Source of the DNA: Palsa-892 sp963751615
GTDB taxonomy: Bacteria > Pseudomonadota > Alphaproteobacteria > Rhizobiales > Xanthobacteraceae
DNA: 64,000 nucleotides
Assembly (NCBI GenBank): GCA_963751615.1
Contig: CAVVVG010000005.1
Coordinates: 1,054,001 to 1,118,000, forward strand
Direction: 5' to 3'
Of this stretch, positions 17,683-25,188 are shown piece by piece. Each line of letters begins with the position of its first letter. Within the stretch, counting starts at the first letter, position 1. The position numbers and the translations under genes are program-made. The notes under the pieces were generated by a model. It searched no databases and was not told the origin of the DNA. It saw nothing but the letters and a program-made list of their open reading frames with translations.

Positions 17683-18741
17683 ATGAACCGTGTGTTCCGT
17701 CCATATCGGTATCGAGTCGGCCTTCTCGTTGTGGTCGCAGTATTTGTCGCCACGGTCGTAACCGCCGCAGCGCAGAGTTCGGAACGTCCGATGCTTCGCA
17801 CCAACGAGTCCTACATAGAAGAGCTTTCGCGCACGACCACACTCGCAGTCGACGATCCGCTCGCAGTGTTCACGTTCGTGCTCAACAGTCTACCCGACAG
17901 AGTAAACGTCTATCCGACCGAGAATTATTACTATTTCAGCTTCATTCACAATCGCACACCATATTCCGGCAACATCAGAATCGAAAGGGGCGAAGGCGAC
18001 AAGATCTCATTGCATTTCGCCTATTACGAGACCGAAACGGAATGGCGCCAGGAAGAAAACGTGAAACATGTCGTCTTCGATGCCTCACAAGGCGTGACGC
18101 TTGAAAAATTGGAACCGCTTCTATATCGCATCTCATATGGCGGCAAGAGCGTCATTTTTGTGCTCAACGATCTATCGCAGGTCAAGCCGCCTGCAGGGGC
18201 GATGGCGCCCGGGGAAAAATTCATTGGCCCGATTTTCGATGAATCTGGAATTCGTTTTTTCCTCGTCTACAATTCGAAATCGAAGATTTTTGTTTATATT
18301 CTCGACGAGACGGTAAAAATTGCTGAAGAGCTCTTCCCCTATCAAGGGACGAACCGCATTCTTTTCGGCAAACGCACCGGTTTTGCTTACTACCGCGACC
18401 ACAAGCTCGACCGCAAAATTTTGATCGGCGTGTACGAGGACAATTTGCGATTGAACACCTACTTCGATGGGCCCTTCGATCAGCTGCCCGATAATTTCAT
18501 TGAAGGCGAAGCACTACGTACTGCCATTCTCGATGTGCAGCCCAATCTAAAAGGCAAGATCGATCGCTTCGGACGTGCGCCGGATGGTGGGGTGCGCTAT
18601 GCGATTAAACCCTACATGGCGTACACGGAATTGCGTGAGCTTGATGAGGTAAACAAATGTGCGAGCCGCAAAATCGAAGCGACTACTTACTACAATTGTT
18701 TCGTCGTTGAAAAACTCGGCGCGCGCAATCGTAAGCGCTAG
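17683..18741 (+). CDS. Exported protein of unknown function
   Basis: 352 residues from the ATG at 17683. This start gives a signal sequence (RVGLLVVVAVFVATVVTAAAQ); an in-frame start 90 bp earlier would leave a 30-residue leader before it. The mature part looks like a beta-rich periplasmic domain with many Tyr/Phe strands (NYYYFSFIHNRTPYSGNIRI, KIFVYILDETVKIAEELFPYQG). Two cysteines near the C-terminus (ECASRK/YYNCF region) may form a disulfide. I do not recognise the family. A bidirectional terminator follows the stop by 15 bp. Its place between leuD and leuC marks it as part of an accessory block. Confidence 0.75.
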   Translation: MNRVFRPYRYRVGLLVVVAVFVATVVTAAAQSSERPMLRTNESYIEELSRTTTLAVDDPLAVFTFVLNSLPDRVNVYPTENYYYFSFIHNRTPYSGNIRIERGEGDKISLHFAYYETETEWRQEENVKHVVFDASQGVTLEKLEPLLYRISYGGKSVIFVLNDLSQVKPPAGAMAPGEKFIGPIFDESGIRFFLVYNSKSKIFVYILDETVKIAEELFPYQGTNRILFGKRTGFAYYRDHKLDRKILIGVYEDNLRLNTYFDGPFDQLPDNFIEGEALRTAILDVQPNLKGKIDRFGRAPDGGVRYAIKPYMAYTELRELDEVNKCASRKIEATTYYNCFVVEKLGARNRKR

Positions 18742-18755
18742 TTTAGGCCGTCAAG

Positions 18756-18792
18756 AAAACGGGTCGGCTGCAAATTACGAGCCGACCCGTTT
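18756..18792. terminator. Bidirectional intrinsic terminator between convergent genes
   Basis: AAACGGGTCGGCT and its exact complement AGCCGACCCGTTT form a 13-bp stem around a 10-base loop, with T-rich sequence on the 3' side of both strands. It serves the rightward exported-protein gene and the leftward Gly-Tyr-Arg peptide gene. Confidence 0.85.
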
Positions 18793-18802
18793 CTTAAAAA
18801 GT

Positions 18803-19072
18803 TTAGCAATTCCACCAAACGCTAGTGGCCGGAACATGGCAACCACCTCGGTAACCCCAACCCCGGTAACCTCGGTAACCTCGATAACCTCTGTAATAAC
18901 CGCGACCTCTGCCACGGTAGTAGGCCTCCGCAGATGTGGTGCTTGAGGTCAGCGCCAAACCCGTGATCGCAATGGTATTGACGAAATAGATTACGACCAT
19001 GAACACGCCTGCCAAGCATCGCGCCAAGAGCTTACGGCTACTTGCACCTGATTTGGTCTTTGTCATTGTCAT
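18803..19072 (-). CDS. Small exported Gly-Tyr-Arg repeat protein, unknown function
   Basis: 89 residues from the ATG at 19072, chosen because GAGGGAGCG lies just upstream; a longer reading lacks this. A lysine-rich start leads into a long hydrophobic stretch (LAGVFMVVIYFVNTIAITGLAL), either an N-terminal anchor or signal peptide with a SAEA-like cleavage site. The mature tail is made of GYR/GYRG repeats (about residues 50-76) ending in CHVPATSVWWNC with two cysteines. The repeat is visible in DNA as tandem GGTTACCGA-like nonamers. Such Gly/Tyr-rich exported peptides occur in several alphaproteobacteria; I cannot give a function. Confidence 0.65.
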   Translation of the reverse strand: MTMTKTKSGASSRKLLARCLAGVFMVVIYFVNTIAITGLALTSSTTSAEAYYRGRGRGYYRGYRGYRGYRGWGYRGGCHVPATSVWWNC

Positions 19073-19541
19073 CGCTCCCTCGTTCGTTTCTTTTCCTCTC
19101 GCATGCTTGCCTGCTGAGATATAGAACGATGTTACCAAATTACATAACTTTGAGCCAATGGTTATTGACCGAAATCAAGCTCACGAACTCCCGAACCGGA
19201 GTGGCGGTTTCGCTTCGCATTTGCGAGAGCAAATTCGTCGTCGCGCGGTAACGCGTACTTCGGCGTACTTCAATTGGCGCATAACCACGTTGAAAAGATT
19301 GAGGTTCCCGTGCTCTCGTTCTGGGTCAGACGAGAGCATCCTGATACATTTTTTGCGTATATTTTCCGTATGTTTAAGAAAATCCCAAGGCTGAAGAAAG
19401 CTCATCTAAAGTGTAAAAACGAGCGAACACTTAAAATGAACAAATATTCAGAAAATGTCGTTCGAGCGAAAAATTTGTGGAACTTACCTTAGCCCCAAGT
19501 GCCGTCCCGGTTGTCCGTTTCAACCCGTCAGAAAAAGGCCC
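19073..19541 (+). promoter_or_regulatory. Long AT-richer leader of the carbamoyltransferase gene with a hairpin and T-run
   Basis: About 470 bp without a supported gene. It contains a perfect 9-bp inverted repeat (TGCTCTCGT 19311-19319, ACGAGAGCA 19330-19338, 10-base loop), with a run of six T's eight bases after the stem. There is also a short tandem repeat of GCGTACTTC near 19254. The right half (19340-19500) is visibly richer in A and T than flanking genes. This may be a transcribed leader with an attenuator, or an imported segment. A 72-codon frame inside it lacks a ribosome site and is not called. Confidence 0.35.
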
Positions 19542-21353
19542 ATGCCAAAAAAACACGCGTATGTCCTCGGGTTAAATACATACGATCACGATGTTAGCGC
19601 ATGCCTCCTCCGCGACGGTAAAATTACGTTTGCGATCGCCAAGGAACGAATTACGCGCGAAAAACACGCGAGTGGCTTTTACAAAGAGGTCGTAGACTAT
19701 TGCCTAGATGCTGAGGGCATCTCATTGGACGATGTCGAGTTGGTGGTGCGCAATTGCTACATCCTGCCGGTCGAAGAAATGGAGAAACGTCTGGTGTATC
19801 AAGATATGCCAGGTTTTCTGAGCGAACAGGAACGATTGCTGGCAAAAAAAGATCCTCTGTTCCTTTCGCGCTCCAACAAAGTTATTACTGTTTCGCACCA
19901 TCTTGCTCACGCATATAGCGCGTTCGCTGCCTGTCCCTTCGAAGAGGGGGCCATAATGATCGTGGACGGTGTTGGAAGTTATAGTTCGGACATTTCTGAG
20001 AAAGACCCTCAATCCGAAAAGGTCGATCCGTTAGCGCGCGAATCCGAGAGCTATTACAAATTTCAAGGCTCCAAACTCGAACTGTTGAAAAAGGTTTGGC
20101 TGGAGCCGAGTCGCGGATTCTTGAGCGATGAATTTTACAACATGCCTGGTCTTGGCGCTTTATACAGCCGGGCCTCGACCTACATTTTCGGCGACTGGAA
20201 CAAGTGTGGCGAGCTGATGGGGTTGGCTCCTTACGGACGTCCCGGCCAGATCAAGCCACTGATGGAAATGAAGGATGGCGAGTTGTGCGTTCCTCAATGG
20301 TCGGAAGATTTCAACCAGCCTTGGTTACCGGATAGCGGGAACAAGTGGGAAGACAGCCCATCTATGCAGCATTGGGAAGATTTGGCCTGGCGCGTTCAAG
20401 ATGACACCGAAAAAGTGCTTCTCGCCCGTGCAAATTGGTTGCGCGAAACGACGGGCGCCAAGAATCTCTGTATCGCGGGTGGCGTCGCTCTGAACTGTGT
20501 AGCCAACGGCCGGATCGCGCGCGAGGCGGGATTCGAAAATGTATGGATTCAACCGGCAGCAGGCGACGACGGAATTGCAATCGGCTGTGCATATTATGGC
20601 CACCTCGCCATTCAGAAGAAGCCGCGCTCATTCGTCATAAACCACGCCTATTTTGGCAAGGAATATAAGGATGAAGGGATGCGAGACGCGACGAACAAAA
20701 CATTCGTTCGTCTCGCAACCGTGCAAACACTTAGCAAGAATATATGCGCCGATACAGCGAAGGTGCTGTCCAAAGAAAATGTTGTCGGTTGGTTTCAAGG
20801 CCGGTCCGAATTCGGACCGCGTGCGCTCGGCAATCGCAGCATTTTCGCAGACCCGCGCTCAGTTAAAATGAAAGATATTCTGAATAGCCGGGTCAAACAT
20901 AGACAGCCGTTCCGGCCATTTGCCCCGATCGTTCTTGCCGAAAGAGCAAATGAAATTTTTGAAGGTAACCAAGACTCGCCTTACATGCTGCTCGCCAAGA
21001 ACGTTTACCCGGAATGGCGGAATAAAATTCCGGCCATTGTTCATGTTGATGGCACAGCTCGCGTGCAGACGGTTTCTCCGGAGAACAATCAACGATTGTA
21101 CCAGTTGCTCAAGGAATTTGATGCCATCACGGGCGTTCCTGTGTTGGTAAATACTTCATTCAACGTGAAGGGCGAGCCCATCGTCGAAACACCGCGCGAT
21201 GCTGTGGTATGTTTTCTTACCACGGGCATTGATTATCTAGTTTTGCATGATACGTTGATTGCAAAGAATCCGTTCCATAAGATTCTTTTTCCGATTGCCA
21301 AAGTATATTCAGACGTGCGCTCGATCGTCCGGGCGAGCGCAAAAGCCGATTAA
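19542..21353 (+). CDS. Carbamoyltransferase of the NodU/CmcH family
   Basis: Transfers a carbamoyl group from carbamoyl phosphate, through a carbamoyl-adenylate, to a hydroxyl of a small molecule or glycan. The 603-residue protein shows both domains. The N-terminal Kae1-like domain begins AYVLGLNTYDHDVSACLL and carries metal-binding HHLAH at 119-123 and GGVALNC at 313-319. The C-terminal YrdC-like domain has GWFQGRSEFGPRALGNRSI near 417-434 and LVNTSFNVKGEPIV. I chose the ATG at 19542 because AAAAAGG precedes it and the conserved N-terminus starts there; a 29-residue upstream extension looks spurious. No nodulation, antibiotic or polysaccharide genes are adjacent, so the acceptor is unknown. 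The gene interrupts the leuC-leuD neighbourhood and may be acquired. Confidence 0.93.
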   Translation: MPKKHAYVLGLNTYDHDVSACLLRDGKITFAIAKERITREKHASGFYKEVVDYCLDAEGISLDDVELVVRNCYILPVEEMEKRLVYQDMPGFLSEQERLLAKKDPLFLSRSNKVITVSHHLAHAYSAFAACPFEEGAIMIVDGVGSYSSDISEKDPQSEKVDPLARESESYYKFQGSKLELLKKVWLEPSRGFLSDEFYNMPGLGALYSRASTYIFGDWNKCGELMGLAPYGRPGQIKPLMEMKDGELCVPQWSEDFNQPWLPDSGNKWEDSPSMQHWEDLAWRVQDDTEKVLLARANWLRETTGAKNLCIAGGVALNCVANGRIAREAGFENVWIQPAAGDDGIAIGCAYYGHLAIQKKPRSFVINHAYFGKEYKDEGMRDATNKTFVRLATVQTLSKNICADTAKVLSKENVVGWFQGRSEFGPRALGNRSIFADPRSVKMKDILNSRVKHRQPFRPFAPIVLAERANEIFEGNQDSPYMLLAKNVYPEWRNKIPAIVHVDGTARVQTVSPENNQRLYQLLKEFDAITGVPVLVNTSFNVKGEPIVETPRDAVVCFLTTGIDYLVLHDTLIAKNPFHKILFPIAKVYSDVRSIVRASAKAD

Positions 21354-21420
21354 GCTATAGATCCCTGCCCGTTGTTTGTAGCCGTTACACAAGTCATTGG
21401 CCCCGGTAACTCTCGACCAA

Positions 21421-21457
21421 GGACCTAAAGAACGGGCGCCACTAGGGGTCCGTTTTT
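21421..21457 (+). terminator. Possible intrinsic terminator of the carbamoyltransferase gene
   Basis: GGACC at 21421-21425 can pair with GGTCC at 21447-21451, followed by a G and a run of six T's. The stem is short and the loop long, so the call rests mainly on the T-run and the position 68 bp after the stop codon. Confidence 0.4.
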
Positions 21458-21475
21458 TCCGCCAATTTTACGAAA

Positions 21476-22885
21476 TCAATTGATTGGCCATTGGCGAACA
21501 TCAACAAAATGGCCAGCCAACGCGGCCACCGCCGCCATTGCAGGCGAAACAAGATGGGTACGGCCCTTGAAACCCTGACGGCCTTCGAAGTTTCGGTTTG
21601 ATGTCGAGGCACAACGCTCTTCCGGCTTCAGTTTGTCGGGATTCATGCCGAGACACATGGAGCAGCCGGGTTCGCGCCAGTCAAAGCCAGCCGCCTTGAA
21701 AATTTTATCTAGACCTTCCGCTTCCGCCTGCGCCTTCACGAGACCGGAGCCTGGAACGATCATAGCGCTCACGCTCTCGTTAATTTTCTTTCCGTTTACA
21801 ATCTTCGCGACGAGACGCAAATCTTCAATCCGCCCATTGGTGCAAGAGCCAATAAAAATCTTGTCGAGTTTAATGTCAGTAATCTTTGTGCCGGGCTTGA
21901 GGCCCATATACTCGAGTGCGCGCTGTTTAGTCAGGCGACGCGATTCGTCGGCGATATCGGCTGGATCGGGCACAACACCATTCACCGAAACGACATCCTC
22001 GGGGCTTGTACCCCAGCTGACGATGGGAGGCAGCGAGACGGCGTCCAGCATCACTTCCCGATCAAATACAGCATCCGCGTCCGAATGTAGCGTTTCCCAA
22101 TAACGCATCGCATCGTCCCAGGTCTTGCCCTTCGGCGCCTTCGGCTTGTTCTTCAGATAAATGAACGCCTTTTGGTCCGGCGCTATCATGCCGGCGCGTG
22201 CACCACCTTCGATCGACATATTGCAGACCGTCATGCGGCCTTCCATTGAAAGGGTACGAATGGCTTCGCCCGCATATTCAATTACGGCGCCCGTGCCGCC
22301 GGCCGCACCGATTTGGCCGATGATAGCAAGAATCATGTCCTTGGCGCCGACGCCCGCCGGTAATTTCCCGTCGACGGTTACACGCATGTTCTTCGCTTTT
22401 TTCTGAATCAGAGTCTGTGTCGCGAGCACATGCTCGACTTCCGAAGTTCCAATACCGTGTGCCAATGCGCCAAAAGCACCATGCGTCGAGGTATGGCTGT
22501 CGCCGCACACGATCGTCGTACCCGGGAGCGTGAAGCCTTGTTCCGGCCCGATAATGTGAACAATACCCTGACGCCGGTCGCGCTCGTTGAAATATTCAAC
22601 GCCAAAATCCCTGGCATTTTTCGCAAGCGTCTCGACCTGCACTTTCGACTCGGGGTCGTCGATTCCCTTCGAGCGATCCGAAGTCGGTATGTTATGGTCG
22701 ACGACCGCGAGCGTTTTTTCCGGCGCATGTACTTTGCGGCCGGACATGCGTAGACCCTCGAACGCTTGCGGGCTCGTCACCTCATGCACGAGATGACGAT
22801 CAATATAGATCAGGCAGGTTCCGTCAGCTTGCGTATCGACGAGATGGTCGTCCCAAATCTTGTCGTAAAGCGTACGCGGGGCCAT
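21476..22885 (-). CDS. leuC: 3-isopropylmalate dehydratase large subunit
   Basis: Aconitase-family [4Fe-4S] large subunit, 469 residues, isomerising 2- to 3-isopropylmalate with LeuD. It begins MAPRTLYDKIWDDHLV, contains CGDSHTSTHGAFGALAHGIG and the cluster cysteines in GSCTNGRIEDLR and CSMCLGMNPDKL. It starts eight bases after the rplS stop, so it may be transcribed with the ffh-rpsP-rimM-trmD-rplS operon rather than with leuD-leuB. Confidence 0.98.
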   Translation of the reverse strand: MAPRTLYDKIWDDHLVDTQADGTCLIYIDRHLVHEVTSPQAFEGLRMSGRKVHAPEKTLAVVDHNIPTSDRSKGIDDPESKVQVETLAKNARDFGVEYFNERDRRQGIVHIIGPEQGFTLPGTTIVCGDSHTSTHGAFGALAHGIGTSEVEHVLATQTLIQKKAKNMRVTVDGKLPAGVGAKDMILAIIGQIGAAGGTGAVIEYAGEAIRTLSMEGRMTVCNMSIEGGARAGMIAPDQKAFIYLKNKPKAPKGKTWDDAMRYWETLHSDADAVFDREVMLDAVSLPPIVSWGTSPEDVVSVNGVVPDPADIADESRRLTKQRALEYMGLKPGTKITDIKLDKIFIGSCTNGRIEDLRLVAKIVNGKKINESVSAMIVPGSGLVKAQAEAEGLDKIFKAAGFDWREPGCSMCLGMNPDKLKPEERCASTSNRNFEGRQGFKGRTHLVSPAMAAVAALAGHFVDVRQWPIN

Positions 22886-22893
22886 CGCTAACC

Positions 22894-23400
22894 TTATTTC
22901 GTCTTGGACTTTGCCTTTGTTTTTGCAGCAGGAGCGCTCGATCCGGCGGCGGCAGGCGCTGAATCGCCCAGCGCGCCCTGCACTTTTTCCGGCGCAGACT
23001 CTGTCAGCGACGGTTCCGGCGCGTTCTCATATTCAGCCTCGACTTCCGTTTTCTCGCTGATGCGGGCCTTCTTTCCGCGACGCGAGCGCAGATAATAAAG
23101 TTTTGCCCTGCGAACCTTGCCGCGGCGGACGACTTCGATCGAATCGAGAATCGGCGAGTAAAGCGGGAAAACGCGTTCCACTCCTTCGCCGTACGAAATT
23201 TTACGAACCGTAAAGCTCTCGTTCAGACCAGCACCGGAGCGGCCGATGCAAACGCCTTCATAAGCCTGAATGCGGGTGCGTTCGCCTTCGACCACCTTCA
23301 CATTCACAAGCAGCGTATCGCCGGGTTCGAACTCCGGGATCTTCCTGCCTTGTGTCACCCGCGCGACTTCCTCGCGCTCCAGGGTTTGAATGATGTTCAT
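22894..23400 (-). CDS. rplS: Large ribosomal subunit protein bL19 with Ala/Lys-rich tail
   Basis: bL19 lies at the 30S-50S interface. The product is 168 residues from the ATG at 23400, which is preceded by AAGGTG. The core shows FEPGDTLLVNVKVVEGERTR, AYEGVCIGRSG, GEGVERVFPLYSP and KLYYLRSRRGKKARI. Residues from about 118 onward form a low-complexity Ala/Pro/Lys tail (ending AKTKAKSKTK), a common but variable extension in alphaproteobacteria. It stands 93 bp after trmD and 8 bp before leuC. Confidence 0.97.
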   Translation of the reverse strand: MNIIQTLEREEVARVTQGRKIPEFEPGDTLLVNVKVVEGERTRIQAYEGVCIGRSGAGLNESFTVRKISYGEGVERVFPLYSPILDSIEVVRRGKVRRAKLYYLRSRRGKKARISEKTEVEAEYENAPEPSLTESAPEKVQGALGDSAPAAAGSSAPAAKTKAKSKTK

Positions 23401-23493
23401 GGCTATCACCTTTGCACGCAGCCCTTCAGGGCCGCGTCAATTCGTTGCGTCCATTCGGAATGGGCGGCCTAATACGCCAATCTGGGCCTTTTG

Positions 23494-24204
23494 TCATGCT
23501 TTTTTGGGTTTTTGACCCAGATGGGCGGCCCAAAGCTCCGGACGGCGAAGTTGAGTGAGTTTTTCGGCCTGTTCGCGCCGCCAGGCCGCCACTTTGGCGT
23601 GATTTCCTGAAATAAGTACCTCAGGAATGAGCCGGCCCTCGAAATCCTGCGGCTTGGTGTATTGCGGATACTCGAGCAGACCCTCCTCGAAGCTTTCTTC
23701 GGCACCCGAGACCTCCTTGCCCATCACCCCGGGCAACAGCCGAACACAAGCATCGATCAGTACAAAGGCGGCAATCTCACCGCCCGATAGCACGTAATCA
23801 CCGATCGAAACCTCTTCCAGCGAACGCGCCTCGATCAATCGCTCATCGACGCCTTCAAAACGCCCGCAGACAAGGATGACCCCCTGAGCTGTGCTCAGTT
23901 CGCGCACTCTCTTCTGGGTAAGTTGACGCCCACGAGCGGAAAGTAATATGCGCGATCGTGGGTCGGATTTCGGCACAGCAGAATCGATCGCCCGCGCCAC
24001 TATATCGGCCCGCATCACCATGCCGGGGCCACCACCAGCTGGAGTATCATCGACAGTGCGATGCTTGTCGGTAGCCGAGGCGCGAATATCGATCGCTTCA
24101 CATGACCAAATGCCGTCTACTAGTGCGCGACCAGCGAGACTCGAACCGAGCGGGCCCGGAAACATCTCCGGGAAAATCGTGAGCACGGTCGCGCGCCAGC
24201 TCAT
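23494..24204 (-). CDS. trmD: tRNA (guanine37-N1)-methyltransferase
   Basis: SPOUT-class enzyme that methylates G37 of tRNAs with S-adenosylmethionine and prevents +1 frameshifting. It is 236 residues, with TIFPEMFPGPLG near the start, DDTPAGGGPGMVMRADI, the trefoil-knot segment CGRFEGVDERLIE, and SIGDYVLSGGEIAAFV. The ATG overlaps the rimM stop in an ATGA arrangement, indicating coupling within the rpsP-rimM-trmD-rplS operon. Confidence 0.97.
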   Translation of the reverse strand: MSWRATVLTIFPEMFPGPLGSSLAGRALVDGIWSCEAIDIRASATDKHRTVDDTPAGGGPGMVMRADIVARAIDSAVPKSDPRSRILLSARGRQLTQKRVRELSTAQGVILVCGRFEGVDERLIEARSLEEVSIGDYVLSGGEIAAFVLIDACVRLLPGVMGKEVSGAEESFEEGLLEYPQYTKPQDFEGRLIPEVLISGNHAKVAAWRREQAEKLTQLRRPELWAAHLGQKPKKA

Positions 24205-24743
24205 TCGCGATCTTTCTCCAGCGGAAGATCCAAGTCGAGCAAACCGTCCGGCAAATCGATGACGATCCGACCACCCAATATATCCACAGTCGGCACGAAT
24301 TTTTCATTGAAAGGGATCATCACGGTACGCGCTTCCCGTGTCAGGCGGATCTCAAGCAAATCGCCAGCGCCGAAATTCTGTATGCCCGATACTTGACCCA
24401 ACTGCTCACCATCTTCAGTTTCCGCCGCAAGACCGATGAGGTCTGCATGGTAAAATGTAACACTGTCTTTTTGCTCCGGCAGACGCGAGCGCGGAATGTA
24501 GAGGTCGAGATGCGTGAGTTTCTCAGCCGCATTTCGATCATCGATACCTTCGAACCTCGCTACAATATGACCCTTCCCTGTCCTTGCAGAAGTGATGCGA
24601 AAACGGCGCATTCCGCTCTCATCTTCGAGTTCGCCATAAGTGCGGATCGCGAGCGGATCCTGAGTATATGTGAAAACCCGTACCTCGCCGCGCACGCCAT
24701 GCGCGGCGCCGATCTTCGCAACACAGACCCGCTCGGCCGGCAT
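24201..24743 (-). CDS. rimM: Ribosome maturation factor RimM
   Basis: Assists maturation of the 30S head through binding to uS19. The 180-residue protein has the RimM N-terminal barrel (VCVAKIGAAHGVRGEVRVFTYT) and a C-terminal PRC-barrel (LGQVSGIQNFGAGDLLEI, MIPFNEKFVPTVDI). Its ATG shares one base with a TGA that would be the natural stop of rpsP in an adjacent frame. It overlaps trmD by four bases. Confidence 0.97.
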   Translation of the reverse strand: MPAERVCVAKIGAAHGVRGEVRVFTYTQDPLAIRTYGELEDESGMRRFRITSARTGKGHIVARFEGIDDRNAAEKLTHLDLYIPRSRLPEQKDSVTFYHADLIGLAAETEDGEQLGQVSGIQNFGAGDLLEIRLTREARTVMIPFNEKFVPTVDILGGRIVIDLPDGLLDLDLPLEKDRE

Positions 24744-25152
24744 CAGGCCTTAGCTTCGCGGCAGGAGCTTCGGCCACCGGAGCCTCGGCTGGCTTCGCCG
24801 CCGGCGCGCCCGCTGTCGGTACCGCGCCGTCCTTGCCAGCTTCGCCTTCCTTTTTTCGCTCGGCGCGCGGAATCGCCTTCTCCGGATTGTTGCGGGGCTT
24901 TCTCTTCAACACACCCGCTGCGTCGAGAAAACGTGTCACGCGATCGGATGGCTGCGCACCCTTCGAGATCCAATGTTTGATGCGCTCGAGTTCGAGCTTA
25001 ATGCGTTCCTTCGAGTCCTTCGGCAGCATCGGATTATAGGTACCGACCTTTTCGATGAAACGACCGTCGCGTGGAAAACGCGAGTCAGCGACAACAACGC
25101 GATATTGCGGACGTTTCTTCGCGCCAGCACGGGTAAGACGAATAACGAGCAT
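24619..25152 (-). CDS. rpsP: Small ribosomal subunit protein bS16, tail frame apparently disrupted
   Basis: bS16 is a structural 30S protein. The conserved core is intact: MLVIRLTRAGAKKRPQYR, VVADSRFPRDGRFIEKVGTYNP, ERIKHWISKGAQPSDRVTRF. After an Ala/Pro tail the frame reads APAAKLRPDAGRAGLCC and runs 125 bases into rimM, to a stop at 24619. In the neighbouring frame the same bases end in REAKA followed by TGA at 24743-24745, which overlaps the rimM start by one base. An uninterrupted gene would therefore end APAAEAKA at 24743. One missing base near 24755-24760 explains this. The tail is not in the conserved core, so function is probably unaffected in either case. It is the second gene of the ffh operon. 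Confidence 0.93.
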   Translation of the reverse strand: MLVIRLTRAGAKKRPQYRVVVADSRFPRDGRFIEKVGTYNPMLPKDSKERIKLELERIKHWISKGAQPSDRVTRFLDAAGVLKRKPRNNPEKAIPRAERKKEGEAGKDGAVPTAGAPAAKPAEAPVAEAPAAKLRPDAGRAGLCCEDRRRAWRARRGTGFHIYSGSARDPHLWRTRR

Positions 25153-25188
25153 TTTAGTTCCTTTCGATTTATCTGGTGATAGATCGCC

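Noticed and set aside
18840..18905. Short GGTAACC-type repeats suggesting a repeat array or CRISPR
   Set aside because: Units are 9 bp without spacers, in frame, and encode the GYR repeat of a small protein.
19274..19492. A 72-codon rightward frame in the carbamoyltransferase leader
   Set aside because: TTG start, no Shine-Dalgarno, AT-driven Lys/Asn-rich composition, no recognisable domain.
24743..24973. 75-codon frame ending in REAKA inside rpsP
   Set aside because: Not a separate gene; its last codons are useful only as evidence for the intended rpsP stop.
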